DNA of 12,712 nt from Actinomycetota bacterium (GTDB lineage Bacteria > Actinomycetota > Thermoleophilia > Miltoncostaeales > Miltoncostaeaceae): NCBI GenBank assembly GCA_005800465.1, contig SYFI01000079.1, positions 1-12,712 of the forward strand. The letters run 5' to 3'. Under the pieces are notes generated by a model. The model searched no databases. It saw only the letters and a list, made by a program, of their open reading frames with translations, and had not been told where the DNA came from. Position numbers and translations under genes: made by a program. Positions 7,162 through 12,712 of the stretch are shown one piece after another (positions within the stretch are counted from its first letter, which is position 1; each line of letters begins with the position of its first letter).

Positions 7162-7168
7162 CTCCTCT
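7162..7168 (-). promoter_or_regulatory. Ribosome binding site for the TPR gene
   Basis: AGAGGAG on the minus strand, followed by TGGCC and then ATG at 7156, is one of the clearest Shine-Dalgarno sequences in the window. It decides the ATG start over the GTG six bases upstream, which overlaps the site itself. It lies in the 10-base gap after the upstream stop. Confidence 0.7.
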
Positions 7169-7546
7169 AGCGCTTCGTCGTGAGGGACATGGTTGTCCCC
7201 GGAAATGTTTTCTTGCCGCCGTTGACCGCGATGGCCCTGGCGGTGTACTGAGTCCCGGGCTTCAGCCCGGTGACCGTCATTCGCAGCGTCGCGAGAGGTG
7301 CGGGCCCGGAAACTGCGCAGGACATCATTGTATGGGTTGACCGCTTCGTGGTCATCTTCAGGCTCACGGGTACCGCAACGCCGTTCGGGGTGACCAGCGC
7401 CCCGAGTCGTTCGCTCGTCCGGGTGACCTGGGTGGGTGTACGCGTGGGGACATCAGCCCGCGTGTTGCACGAATCCGCCCCAGCACCGCTGTGGGTGCCG
7501 AAATCGTCGCCGCCGCGATCCAAATGGTCGTGCCCCGTACTGTCAT
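7167..7546 (-). CDS. Small probable secreted Fn3-like protein, apparent frameshift
   Basis: The C-terminal half reads as a fibronectin-III-like beta sandwich edge: PVSLKMTTKRSTHTMMSCA, then LRMTVTGLKPGTQYTARAIA, ending at the stop at 7167. The best start, ATG at 7546, has a good ribosome binding site (AGGGAG, five-base spacer). It begins MTVRGTTIWIAAATISAPTA, which looks like a signal peptide, but it is in a different frame. One extra base in the run of four C (plus strand 7478-7481) would join both into a 126-residue secreted protein whose mature part starts near ADSCNTRADVPT. Without it, the Fn3 frame could start at ATG 7580 (137 residues) with a low-complexity Asp/Gly/Thr N-terminus and no signal. 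A sequencing deletion, a real pseudogene or a -1 slip on GGGG are all possible. It lies between the MFS and TPR genes on the same strand. Confidence 0.55.
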
Positions 7547-7551
7547 CCGCG

Positions 7552-7557
7552 CTCCCT
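7552..7557 (-). promoter_or_regulatory. Ribosome binding site for the signal-peptide start
   Basis: AGGGAG on the minus strand is followed by CGCGG and ATG at 7546. Its good spacing supports the start that yields a signal peptide rather than the ATG at 7580 in the other frame. Confidence 0.5.
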
Positions 7558-7621
7558 GTTCGCTCACCCACCCGCGGCATGGTAGGCGAGCGCGCCCCCC
7601 CGGGTCCCGAAGCCGTCTCGG

Positions 7622-8806
7622 CTACTCCGTGCGGGGCAGCAGGCGGGCGATCAGCACCAGCCCGATCGCCACGATCACCGCGACTGCAATGCACACGCCG
7701 ACGAAGGGCATCACCGCGGACAGCAGGCCACCGATGACCGGTCCAAGGACGAATCCCAGCGCGAACACCATCACCATGGCGCCTGCGCTGATGCCGTAGC
7801 TCCCTGCCATGCCCATCTCGTCGATCGCGTGCGTGAAGAGCGGGCCTGCCGGCGCAGCCATCACCGCCGTGCCCAGAAGCAGAATGGCCAACGCCGCTGT
7901 CACCCACCATGCCGGGCCGATCGCAATGAGGGGCAGTGTGATGACGGTAACCACGCCGCCGACCAGGATGGGCGTGCGTCGCCCCTTCATGTCGGACCAC
8001 TTGCCGCCGAGCGGGGCGCCGAGAAACAGCGACGCCGTGCCCAGCGAGACCACCAGGCCGATTGCGGCCGATCCAAGAAGCAGTCGCTCGGAGAGGTTGA
8101 GCGTGAGGAGCGACTCGACCATGCCCTCCACGATGGCCAGAAGGATGAGCGCCACCGCCCCTGCACGTGCACCGGGCGATCGGCCCAGCGCGCGCAGCGT
8201 GCGGAGCATGCCCGGCGCCGCGCGGCGCCGTACGAGCGTCTCCGGGACCGGAATGGCCCACACGATCAGTACCACCGGAAAGATTGCGAAGATCAGGAAC
8301 GTCTCGGTGAGGCCGATCGATTGGATCAGCACACCCGAGAGCAGCGGGGCCATGAGCCCGGCTCCACCCCCTGCGGTCTCGGCGAGCCCAAGCCGCAACC
8401 CCCTCTGTTCTGGTGGGTACACGTCGCTCACGTATGCGAGTGCCCCGGTCCAGGTGACGGCGCTCGCGCCGCCGAGTACCGCGCGGGCGAGGGCGAGGGT
8501 GTACGGATCCCGTGCGCCGGCAAAGCCCAATCCCGCGAGTGCCAGTAGCGCTGCGCCGGAGATGATTGCGGGCTTGCGGCCAATGCGATCGACCCATCTT
8601 GCGGCGAATGGCGCCACCATGAGCTGCGCAATGGGGAACGCGGCGAAGATGAGCGCCACGCCGGTGTCGGACAGGCCCAGCTCGCGCTGGTACACCGGCA
8701 GCGCCGGAACGATGGCGCTGAACATGAGCGTGTCGACGGCGATCGCCGCCATGGCGAGCAGGAAGACCCGCGTGCGATCGGGGTGGGCGGAGGTGGCCAT
8801 TTGCAT
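7622..8806 (-). CDS. MFS transporter, probable drug/proton antiporter type
   Basis: This 394-residue integral membrane protein has about twelve hydrophobic helices in two halves. The loop 2-3 motif A reads FAARWVDRIGRK (67-78) and its counterpart in the second half is GGKWSDMKGRR (267-277). An ARAVLGGASAVTWTGALAYVSD-like helix 4 carries the conserved Arg (about 107-127). Architecture and length fit the DHA1 family of exporters, but the substrate cannot be read. I chose the ATG at 8806 because a TAGCGT -10 box lies exactly seven bases upstream, implying a leaderless mRNA. A second ATG two codons later (8800) is possible, and the open frame runs back to 8872 through unconserved sequence. It is divergent from the PAC2 gene (72 bases between starts). 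The downstream small secreted protein and TPR gene may share its transcript. Confidence 0.92.
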   Translation of the reverse strand: MQMATSAHPDRTRVFLLAMAAIAVDTLMFSAIVPALPVYQRELGLSDTGVALIFAAFPIAQLMVAPFAARWVDRIGRKPAIISGAALLALAGLGFAGARDPYTLALARAVLGGASAVTWTGALAYVSDVYPPEQRGLRLGLAETAGGGAGLMAPLLSGVLIQSIGLTETFLIFAIFPVVLIVWAIPVPETLVRRRAAPGMLRTLRALGRSPGARAGAVALILLAIVEGMVESLLTLNLSERLLLGSAAIGLVVSLGTASLFLGAPLGGKWSDMKGRRTPILVGGVVTVITLPLIAIGPAWWVTAALAILLLGTAVMAAPAGPLFTHAIDEMGMAGSYGISAGAMVMVFALGFVLGPVIGGLLSAVMPFVGVCIAVAVIVAIGLVLIARLLPRTE

Positions 8807-8813
8807 CGGCACC

Positions 8814-8819
8814 ACGCTA
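8814..8819 (-). promoter_or_regulatory. -10 box of the MFS gene, leaderless type
   Basis: TAGCGT on the minus strand fits TANNNT and ends seven bases before the ATG at 8806, so transcription would begin at or next to the start codon. It lies within the palindrome CGCTAGCG (8815-8822). The opposite strand reads TAGCGA and could serve the divergent PAC2 gene less perfectly. Confidence 0.45.
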
Positions 8820-8878
8820 GCGACCACGTGATGCCGCTCCCGGCCGCGAACCGTCGCCGCACCTGTCACCATGGCGGC

Positions 8879-9760
8879 ATGAGTGAAAGTATCTCCATCA
8901 CCCCGCCCGTCCCCCCGCTGCGCGACCCAGTGGTCATCACCGCGTTTCGTGGGTGGAACGATGCAGCGAGCGCTGCGTCAACCGCCATTGCGACGGTTGA
9001 TGAGCAGATGGGTGCCGAGCGCATCGGCACGGTGGACCCAGAGGATTTCTACGACTTCCAGGTGACCCGGCCGATCATTGACCTCACCACCGAGCCCCAC
9101 ACGCTCACGTGGCCCGACGTGGAGATCAGTGCCGTACGCATCCCTGGCGGTACGCGCGACCTCATCCTGATCATGGGTGGCGAGCCCTCAATGCGCTGGC
9201 CCACGTTCTGCACCATGCTGCTGGATGCTGTGCAGGCACTCGGGTGCCGCAGGTTCGTCACTTTGGGCGCCCTTCTGGCCGATGTGCCGCACACACGTGA
9301 TGTGACCCTCACCGTGATGAGCACCGAGGAGTCATTGGTAAGTGGGCTCGACATGCGCCCGCCCGGCTACCGCGGCCCCACCGGGATCGTGGGCGTGCTG
9401 CACCTCATGGCCGCTCAGCGCGGGCTTGAGGCCGTGTCGCTGTGGGCCCCGGCGTCGCACTACGCGGCCGGCGTTGTCAACCACAAGGCCGAACTCGCGC
9501 TGCTCGACGGCATCATGCGTGTGACGGGCGTGACCGTCGACACCGAGGCCGTCCGGCATGCCGCCGCTGAGTTCGAGGAGCAGGTGGACCAGGTGGTGGC
9601 CAGCGACCCGCGCCTGCAACAGTTGGTGGAGCAGTTGGAGCAGTCGGCTGACGAGGACCGCATGGACGCCATCGATCTTCCTTCGGGCGATGAACTGGTG
9701 GCCGAGCTTGAGCGGTTCCTGCGCGAGCGTGGCGACACGCCACCGCCCGCCAGCCTCTAA
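8879..9760 (+). CDS. PAC2 family protein (proteasome-assembly-chaperone fold)
   Basis: This 293-residue cytoplasmic protein belongs to the bacterial PAC2 family common in Actinobacteria; eukaryotic and archaeal relatives help assemble proteasomes. Characteristic stretches are AFRGWNDAASAA (22-33, the family GWNDA signature), FYDFQVTRP (57-65), GEPSMRWPTF (101-110) and LGALLADVPHTR (129-140). The C-terminal third is helical and acidic (about 235-293). Structures exist for actinobacterial members, but the role in bacteria is not settled. I chose the ATG at 8879 because family proteins start shortly before the LRDPVVI strand. An upstream in-frame ATG at 8831 would add 16 residues of unlikely sequence. 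It is a single gene, with the MFS gene divergent on the left and nth convergent on the right only 21 bases away. No proteasome gene is visible in the window. Confidence 0.92.
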   Translation: MSESISITPPVPPLRDPVVITAFRGWNDAASAASTAIATVDEQMGAERIGTVDPEDFYDFQVTRPIIDLTTEPHTLTWPDVEISAVRIPGGTRDLILIMGGEPSMRWPTFCTMLLDAVQALGCRRFVTLGALLADVPHTRDVTLTVMSTEESLVSGLDMRPPGYRGPTGIVGVLHLMAAQRGLEAVSLWAPASHYAAGVVNHKAELALLDGIMRVTGVTVDTEAVRHAAAEFEEQVDQVVASDPRLQQLVEQLEQSADEDRMDAIDLPSGDELVAELERFLRERGDTPPPASL

Positions 9761-9781
9761 CCCGGTCACACACCCCACCGC

Positions 9782-10456
9782 CTAGAACGCGCCCCGGCTT
9801 ACGCAGGCGTTGTACAGCGAGCAGCGCTCGCAGTGCGGTGTTCTTGCCGGGCAGGTGTCGCGCCCATGCATGATGAGCCGAAGCCCTGTGTCAGCCCACA
9901 TGGTACGCGGCCACAACGTCTTCAGGTCGGCCTCCACCTTCACCGGGTCGTCATTGATGGTGAGCCCCAGCCGCTTGCAGAGGCGCAGTACGTGGGTGTC
10001 CACCGCAATCGCCGGGGTATCGAACCACTGGCCCAGTATCACGCTGGCGGTCTTGCGGCCCACGCCGGGCACGGTCACAAGTTCCGCCATGGTGCCCGGT
10101 GCTTCGCCCCCGAAACGTTCTTCGAGTGCCGTTGCCATGCCGATGAGCAATTTCGCCTTGGCCCGGAAGAATCCCGTGGAGTGGATGATCTCCTCCACGT
10201 CCTCCGGGTGGGCCGCCGCCAGATCGGCCGGGGAGGGGTACCGCGCGAAGAGGGCCGGGGTCACCAGATTCACCCGCACGTCGGTGCATTGGGCCGAGAG
10301 GATCACCGCCGCCAGCAACTCGTACGCATTTCTGTGGTCGAGCGGGATGGGTACATGCGGTCGCTCCTCGGCCAGGATCTCGGCCACCACCCTGCCGCGG
10401 CCCTTGGGGGTGCGAGGCCGGCGCTCACGCAGGGGGGTATCGCCTCTCAAAACCAT
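9782..10456 (-). CDS. nth: Endonuclease III (DNA glycosylase/AP lyase)
   Basis: This 224-residue base-excision-repair enzyme removes oxidised pyrimidines and cuts the abasic strand. The helix-hairpin-helix reads VTVPGVGRKTASVIL (127-141), with catalytic Lys135. The catalytic Asp153 lies in AIAVDTHVLRL. The [4Fe-4S] loop has Cys202, Cys209, Cys212 and Cys218 in the standard C-x6-C-x2-C-x5-C spacing. It is slightly longer than E. coli Nth (211), owing to a basic N-terminal extension (RERRPRTPKGRGR). I chose the ATG at 10456 because it overlaps the upstream membrane-protein stop by ten bases and fits the family length; the frame is open back to 10561, but only through the other gene. Translation is probably coupled to that gene. 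It ends close to, and facing, the PAC2 gene. Confidence 0.95.
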   Translation of the reverse strand: MVLRGDTPLRERRPRTPKGRGRVVAEILAEERPHVPIPLDHRNAYELLAAVILSAQCTDVRVNLVTPALFARYPSPADLAAAHPEDVEEIIHSTGFFRAKAKLLIGMATALEERFGGEAPGTMAELVTVPGVGRKTASVILGQWFDTPAIAVDTHVLRLCKRLGLTINDDPVKVEADLKTLWPRTMWADTGLRLIMHGRDTCPARTPHCERCSLYNACVSRGAF

Positions 10457-10941
10457 GACTTCAGCAGGATAATGATCACCCCGATCAGTGCGCTGGCGAC
10501 TGCCGCGACCACCACCTGGGGCAAGCCGCTGCCCCGCTGGCGCGACGCGATACCACCCCACATTGCCAACGCCCCCACCGCCACCAGCAGTGTGGCGAAC
10601 ACGGAAGTCTCTTCGCTCAGCACCCCGATGCCCCCGAGGATGAGCGGGATAGCGAGGGGCACCGCAGCCTCAAGCACTGCCCAGTGCTCGTTGCCCGCAC
10701 GGGCGAGCCGCACTCGGAATGGATCAGTGGTGGTGTCGCCGAGCACATCGGAATAGACCTCGGCAAACCACAGCACGAGCACCGTTGCCACCAGAGTGGA
10801 CAGAAATTGCCAGGGCCCCCAGTGGCTTAGCGCGTCGGCTTCGGCAGCCAATACGGCGGTGGCAACGATCGTGCCGTAGACCGCGCGCGATGTGTGCGCC
10901 CGAAATCCACGGGCGGGAGGTGGGGTGTCGGATGCATTCAC
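10447..10941 (-). CDS. Small membrane protein of unknown function
   Basis: This 164-residue protein has about five predicted membrane helices: near 20-36, 46-66, 88-107, 112-132 and 142-161. Charged loops lie between, notably EVYSDVLGDTTTDPFRVRL (61-79). It resembles uncharacterised actinobacterial membrane proteins with a VYGT...AEVYSD layout; I cannot assign a function. I chose the GTG at 10941 over the TTG at 10947 because a TACCCT -10 box lies exactly seven bases before it, as in leaderless transcripts. Its last ten bases overlap the start of nth, so the two are probably cotranscribed. The start faces cydA across 55 bases containing a palindrome that touches its own -10 box, so its expression may be tied to that of the quinol oxidase. 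Confidence 0.82.
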   Translation of the reverse strand: MNASDTPPPARGFRAHTSRAVYGTIVATAVLAAEADALSHWGPWQFLSTLVATVLVLWFAEVYSDVLGDTTTDPFRVRLARAGNEHWAVLEAAVPLAIPLILGGIGVLSEETSVFATLLVAVGALAMWGGIASRQRGSGLPQVVVAAVASALIGVIIILLKSWF

Positions 10942-10948
10942 GTGCAAA

Positions 10949-10954
10949 AGGGTA
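10949..10954 (-). promoter_or_regulatory. -10 box of the membrane protein/nth unit, leaderless type
   Basis: TACCCT on the minus strand fits TANNNT and is followed by seven bases and the GTG at 10941. Four of its six bases lie inside the inverted repeat at 10951-10967, so a protein bound there would block it. Confidence 0.45.
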
Positions 10955-10967
10955 CGGCGCCCGTACC
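10951..10967. promoter_or_regulatory. Palindromic candidate operator between divergent promoters
   Basis: GGTACGG (10951-10957) and CCGTACC (10961-10967) form a perfect 7-base inverted repeat around CGC. It overlaps the -10 box of the leftward unit and covers the -35 position of cydA (about 14 bases before the cydA -10 box). The placement suits a repressor acting both ways. It does not match the Rex site (TTGTGAA...TTCACAA) known at cyd promoters in other actinobacteria. A 7-base arm can occur by chance, so confidence is moderate. Confidence 0.4.
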
Positions 10968-10981
10968 ATCGGATGCCGGGC

Positions 10982-10987
10982 TAGGGT
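10982..10987 (+). promoter_or_regulatory. -10 box of cydA
   Basis: TAGGGT matches the actinobacterial -10 pattern and ends nine bases before the ATG at 10997, leaving at most a few untranslated bases. No Shine-Dalgarno sequence precedes cydA, which supports a near-leaderless mRNA. Confidence 0.45.
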
Positions 10988-10996
10988 AACCAACAC

Positions 10997-12328
10997 ATGG
11001 ATCTGCTCGCCGCCCGAAACCTCCAGGCCCTGTCGCTGGGCTTCCACATCATTCTGGTGTGCTTCGGTGTGGCGTTCCCGATATTCGTGCTCACCATGGA
11101 GGGGTTGTACCTCCGCACGCGCGACGACCTGTACCGCCGTATCGCCCGGCGGTGGACCAAGGCCATGGCCATTCTTTTCGCTGTGGGGGTGGTAAGCGGC
11201 ACCGTGTTGTCGTTCGAGCTCGGAATCCTGTGGCCGGAGTTCATGGCCAAGTACGGCGACGTATTTGGGTTCGCATTCGCGCTCGAGGGCACGTCGTTCT
11301 TCGTGGAGGCCATCTTCATGGCCATCTACGTCTACGGCTGGGACCGCCTGTCGGAGCGCACGCATTTTCTCTCGGGCCTGCCCATTCCCATCGCAGGGTT
11401 CTTCGGCTCACTCTTTGTGATCTCGGTGAACGGGTGGATGAACAACCCCGTGGGGTTTGACGAGGTGAATGGCGTGGTGAGCAACATCAACCCGATCGCC
11501 GCGCTCTTCAACGGGTTCTTCTGGCATGAGCTGGTGCACATGATGCTGGCGGCGATCATCGTCGCCGGCTTCATGACCGCGTCGGTGTATGCCGTTGCCA
11601 TGCTGCGTGGGCACCGCGACCGGTTTGTACGTGTGGCCATGATCGTGCCGCTCACAATCGCCGCCCTCGCTATGCCGGCCCAGTTGATCGTGGGCGACTG
11701 GGCCGCGCGGACCGTCACCAACGATCAGCCCATCAAGCTCGCGGCGATTGAGGGTCTGGGTCAGACCCAGAGCAACGCGCCCTGGCACCTGTTCGGCTGG
11801 TACTCGGCATCCGATGGCGAGGTGCATGGGGGCATTGCCATCCCCAGCATGCTTTCGATCCTCGCCTACCACGATCCCAATGCCACTGTGCAGGGGCTCG
11901 ACTCGGTTCCCGTCGCTGATCAGCCGGGTGCCATCAATACGGTGCGCATCGCCTTCCAGGTGATGATCATCCTTGGGTCGGGGCTTGCCATGCTCGCCGT
12001 GCTGCACCTGTGGGTGTGGTGGCGGAGGCGGCGCATCATCAAGGGCAAGTGGTTCCTCTTTGCGGTGGGTGCGGCGGGTCCGGCGGCCATCCTGACGCTG
12101 GAGAGCGGGTGGATCACCACCGAGGTCGGTCGCCAGCCATGGATTGTCTACAACTACATGCGCACCACCGATGCGGTCACCAGCGCCACGGGAATTCCCA
12201 TCGCGCTGATTGCGCTCGGTGTGGTGTACGTCGGCCTGATGTTTGGCGCCATCTGGGCGCTTCGTCGTCTGGCGCACTCGCCCGAGGAGCCTGAGCGGCC
12301 CCCGGTCGCCCCTGGAGCCGCCTCGTGA
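10997..12328 (+). CDS. cydA: Cytochrome bd quinol oxidase subunit I
   Basis: This 443-residue, multi-helix membrane subunit carries the haems and oxidises quinol while reducing oxygen to water. Candidate haem ligands appear at the expected places: His17 (LGFHII), His181 (HELVHMM) and Met323 (FQVMIILG). The Glu97/Glu104 pair lies in LEGTSFFVEA, and Glu376 with Arg379 in TEVGRQPW. GWMNNPVG (146-153) and the quinol-side GDWAARTVTNDQPIKLAAIEG-like segment (233-253) are conserved. Only about 60 residues separate that segment from the next helix, so it is the short Q-loop type, unlike the longer E. coli protein (522). I chose the ATG at 10997 because it puts the first His at residue 17. The cydB GTG overlaps its stop. 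It is expected to be induced at low oxygen or under respiratory stress, but only the palindrome upstream is visible. Confidence 0.97.
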   Translation: MDLLAARNLQALSLGFHIILVCFGVAFPIFVLTMEGLYLRTRDDLYRRIARRWTKAMAILFAVGVVSGTVLSFELGILWPEFMAKYGDVFGFAFALEGTSFFVEAIFMAIYVYGWDRLSERTHFLSGLPIPIAGFFGSLFVISVNGWMNNPVGFDEVNGVVSNINPIAALFNGFFWHELVHMMLAAIIVAGFMTASVYAVAMLRGHRDRFVRVAMIVPLTIAALAMPAQLIVGDWAARTVTNDQPIKLAAIEGLGQTQSNAPWHLFGWYSASDGEVHGGIAIPSMLSILAYHDPNATVQGLDSVPVADQPGAINTVRIAFQVMIILGSGLAMLAVLHLWVWWRRRRIIKGKWFLFAVGAAGPAAILTLESGWITTEVGRQPWIVYNYMRTTDAVTSATGIPIALIALGVVYVGLMFGAIWALRRLAHSPEEPERPPVAPGAAS

Positions 12329-12712
12329 ACCTCGCGCTCGCTGTATTTGCAGCCATCCTGCTGGTGGCCGGCCTCACGCTCTACGCGGTTCTTGGTGGCG
12401 CGGACTTCGGCACCGGTGCGTGGGATCTGACGGCTGGCCGCGGAACGCGCGCCGCGCGCATGCGCGCGCTTCTCCACTCGTCGATGGGTCCGGTGTGGGA
12501 GGCCAATCACGTGTGGCTCATCTTCACGTTAGTGGTGTTCTGGACATCATTTCCCACGGCTTTCGCGTCGGTGATGTCGACCATGTACATCCCGTTGTTC
12601 CTCGCCGTGGTGGGAATCATCCTGCGCGGATCGAGCTATGCCTTCCGCCCGCTGGCCCGTGGCACATGGTTTGAGTGGCCGAGTGCCGTGGCATTCGGCA
12701 TCGCATCAATCC
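12325..12712 (+). CDS. cydB: Cytochrome bd quinol oxidase subunit II (5' part)
   Basis: The first 129 codons are present and the gene runs off the window. It opens with a membrane helix (LAVFAAILLVAGLTLYAVLG, 4-23), then GGADFGTGAWDL (24-35). GPVWEANHVWLIF (55-67) follows, and FPTAFASVMSTMYIPLFLA (76-94) continues into RGSSYAFR (101-108), all strongly conserved in CydB. The family motif often reads GPVWDGNEVWL; here it is EANHVWL, as in many short Q-loop oxidases. CydB is the haem-poor partner that stabilises CydA. The GTG start at 12325 overlaps the cydA stop (GTGA), giving one coupled operon. Whether cydC/cydD follow cannot be seen. Confidence 0.95.
   Translation, partial: MNLALAVFAAILLVAGLTLYAVLGGADFGTGAWDLTAGRGTRAARMRALLHSSMGPVWEANHVWLIFTLVVFWTSFPTAFASVMSTMYIPLFLAVVGIILRGSSYAFRPLARGTWFEWPSAVAFGIASI

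Noticed and set aside
7595..7601. Run of seven C as a second frameshift site
   Set aside because: It lies between the MFS stop and the next start, so it changes no accepted protein.
7581..8597. Upstream extension of the Fn3-like frame through the MFS region
   Set aside because: The Arg/His/Gly-rich product is a shadow of the transporter; only the part after about 7580 looks real.
7809..8831. 340-codon plus-strand frame
   Set aside because: It is antisense to the MFS gene. The Ser/Ala/Pro/Arg-rich product is typical of GC-rich shadow frames.
8871..8882. Three-codon ATG GCG GCA TGA upstream of, and overlapping, the PAC2 start
   Set aside because: It could be a minimal upstream reading frame coupled through ATGA, but it is too short to separate from chance and has no ribosome binding site.
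10942..10996. Rex or FNR/CRP-type site at the cyd promoter
   Set aside because: No TTGTGA-type half site is present; the only symmetry is GGTACGG/CCGTACC.
1..12712. CRISPR array, insertion sequence, tRNA or integration site
   Set aside because: No spaced direct repeats, transposase-like frame, terminal inverted repeats or T-loop-like RNA gene were seen on either strand.

Overview
The window is GC-rich and densely packed, with short intergenic gaps, ATGA/GTGA start-stop overlaps and several starts that look leaderless (a TANNNT -10 box seven bases before the start codon). Together with an actinobacterial-type PAC2 protein, this points to an actinobacterium (Actinomycetota). The class is not certain; a Thermoleophilia-like or freshwater lineage would fit. 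No mobile element, CRISPR array, tRNA or rRNA was found, so this reads as ordinary chromosome.

Layout. 27-1051 (minus): a zinc-dependent alcohol dehydrogenase ending in a strong GC hairpin. 1094-1941 (plus): two unrecognised genes with a GTGA overlap. 1942-2271: a 330-base non-coding stretch with hairpins and short repeats. 2272-6070 (plus): a three-gene operon of DNA photolyase, an SDR/DUF2867 protein and a renalase-like FAD oxidoreductase, each joined to the next by ATGA. 6071-8806 (minus): an MFS transporter, then a small probable secreted Fn3-like protein with an apparent frameshift, then a TPR protein with a degenerate J-like N-terminus. 8879-9760 (plus): a PAC2 protein. 9782-10941 (minus): a small membrane protein overlapping endonuclease III (nth). 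10997-12712 (plus): cydA and the start of cydB, cut by the window edge.

How the genes work together. The photolyase operon probably couples light-driven dimer repair to two redox enzymes of unknown substrate. Nth is a second DNA-repair enzyme but lies in a separate unit. CydAB is a high-affinity quinol oxidase of the short Q-loop type. Its promoter faces that of the membrane protein/nth unit across 55 bases holding the palindrome GGTACGG-CGC-CCGTACC, placed where one repressor could control both directions.

The items most worth a second look are that shared operator, the frameshifted secreted protein, the J-like/TPR protein, the two unrecognised genes at 1094-1941 and the photolyase operon. 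None is clearly a new defence or mobile system, and I do not claim one.
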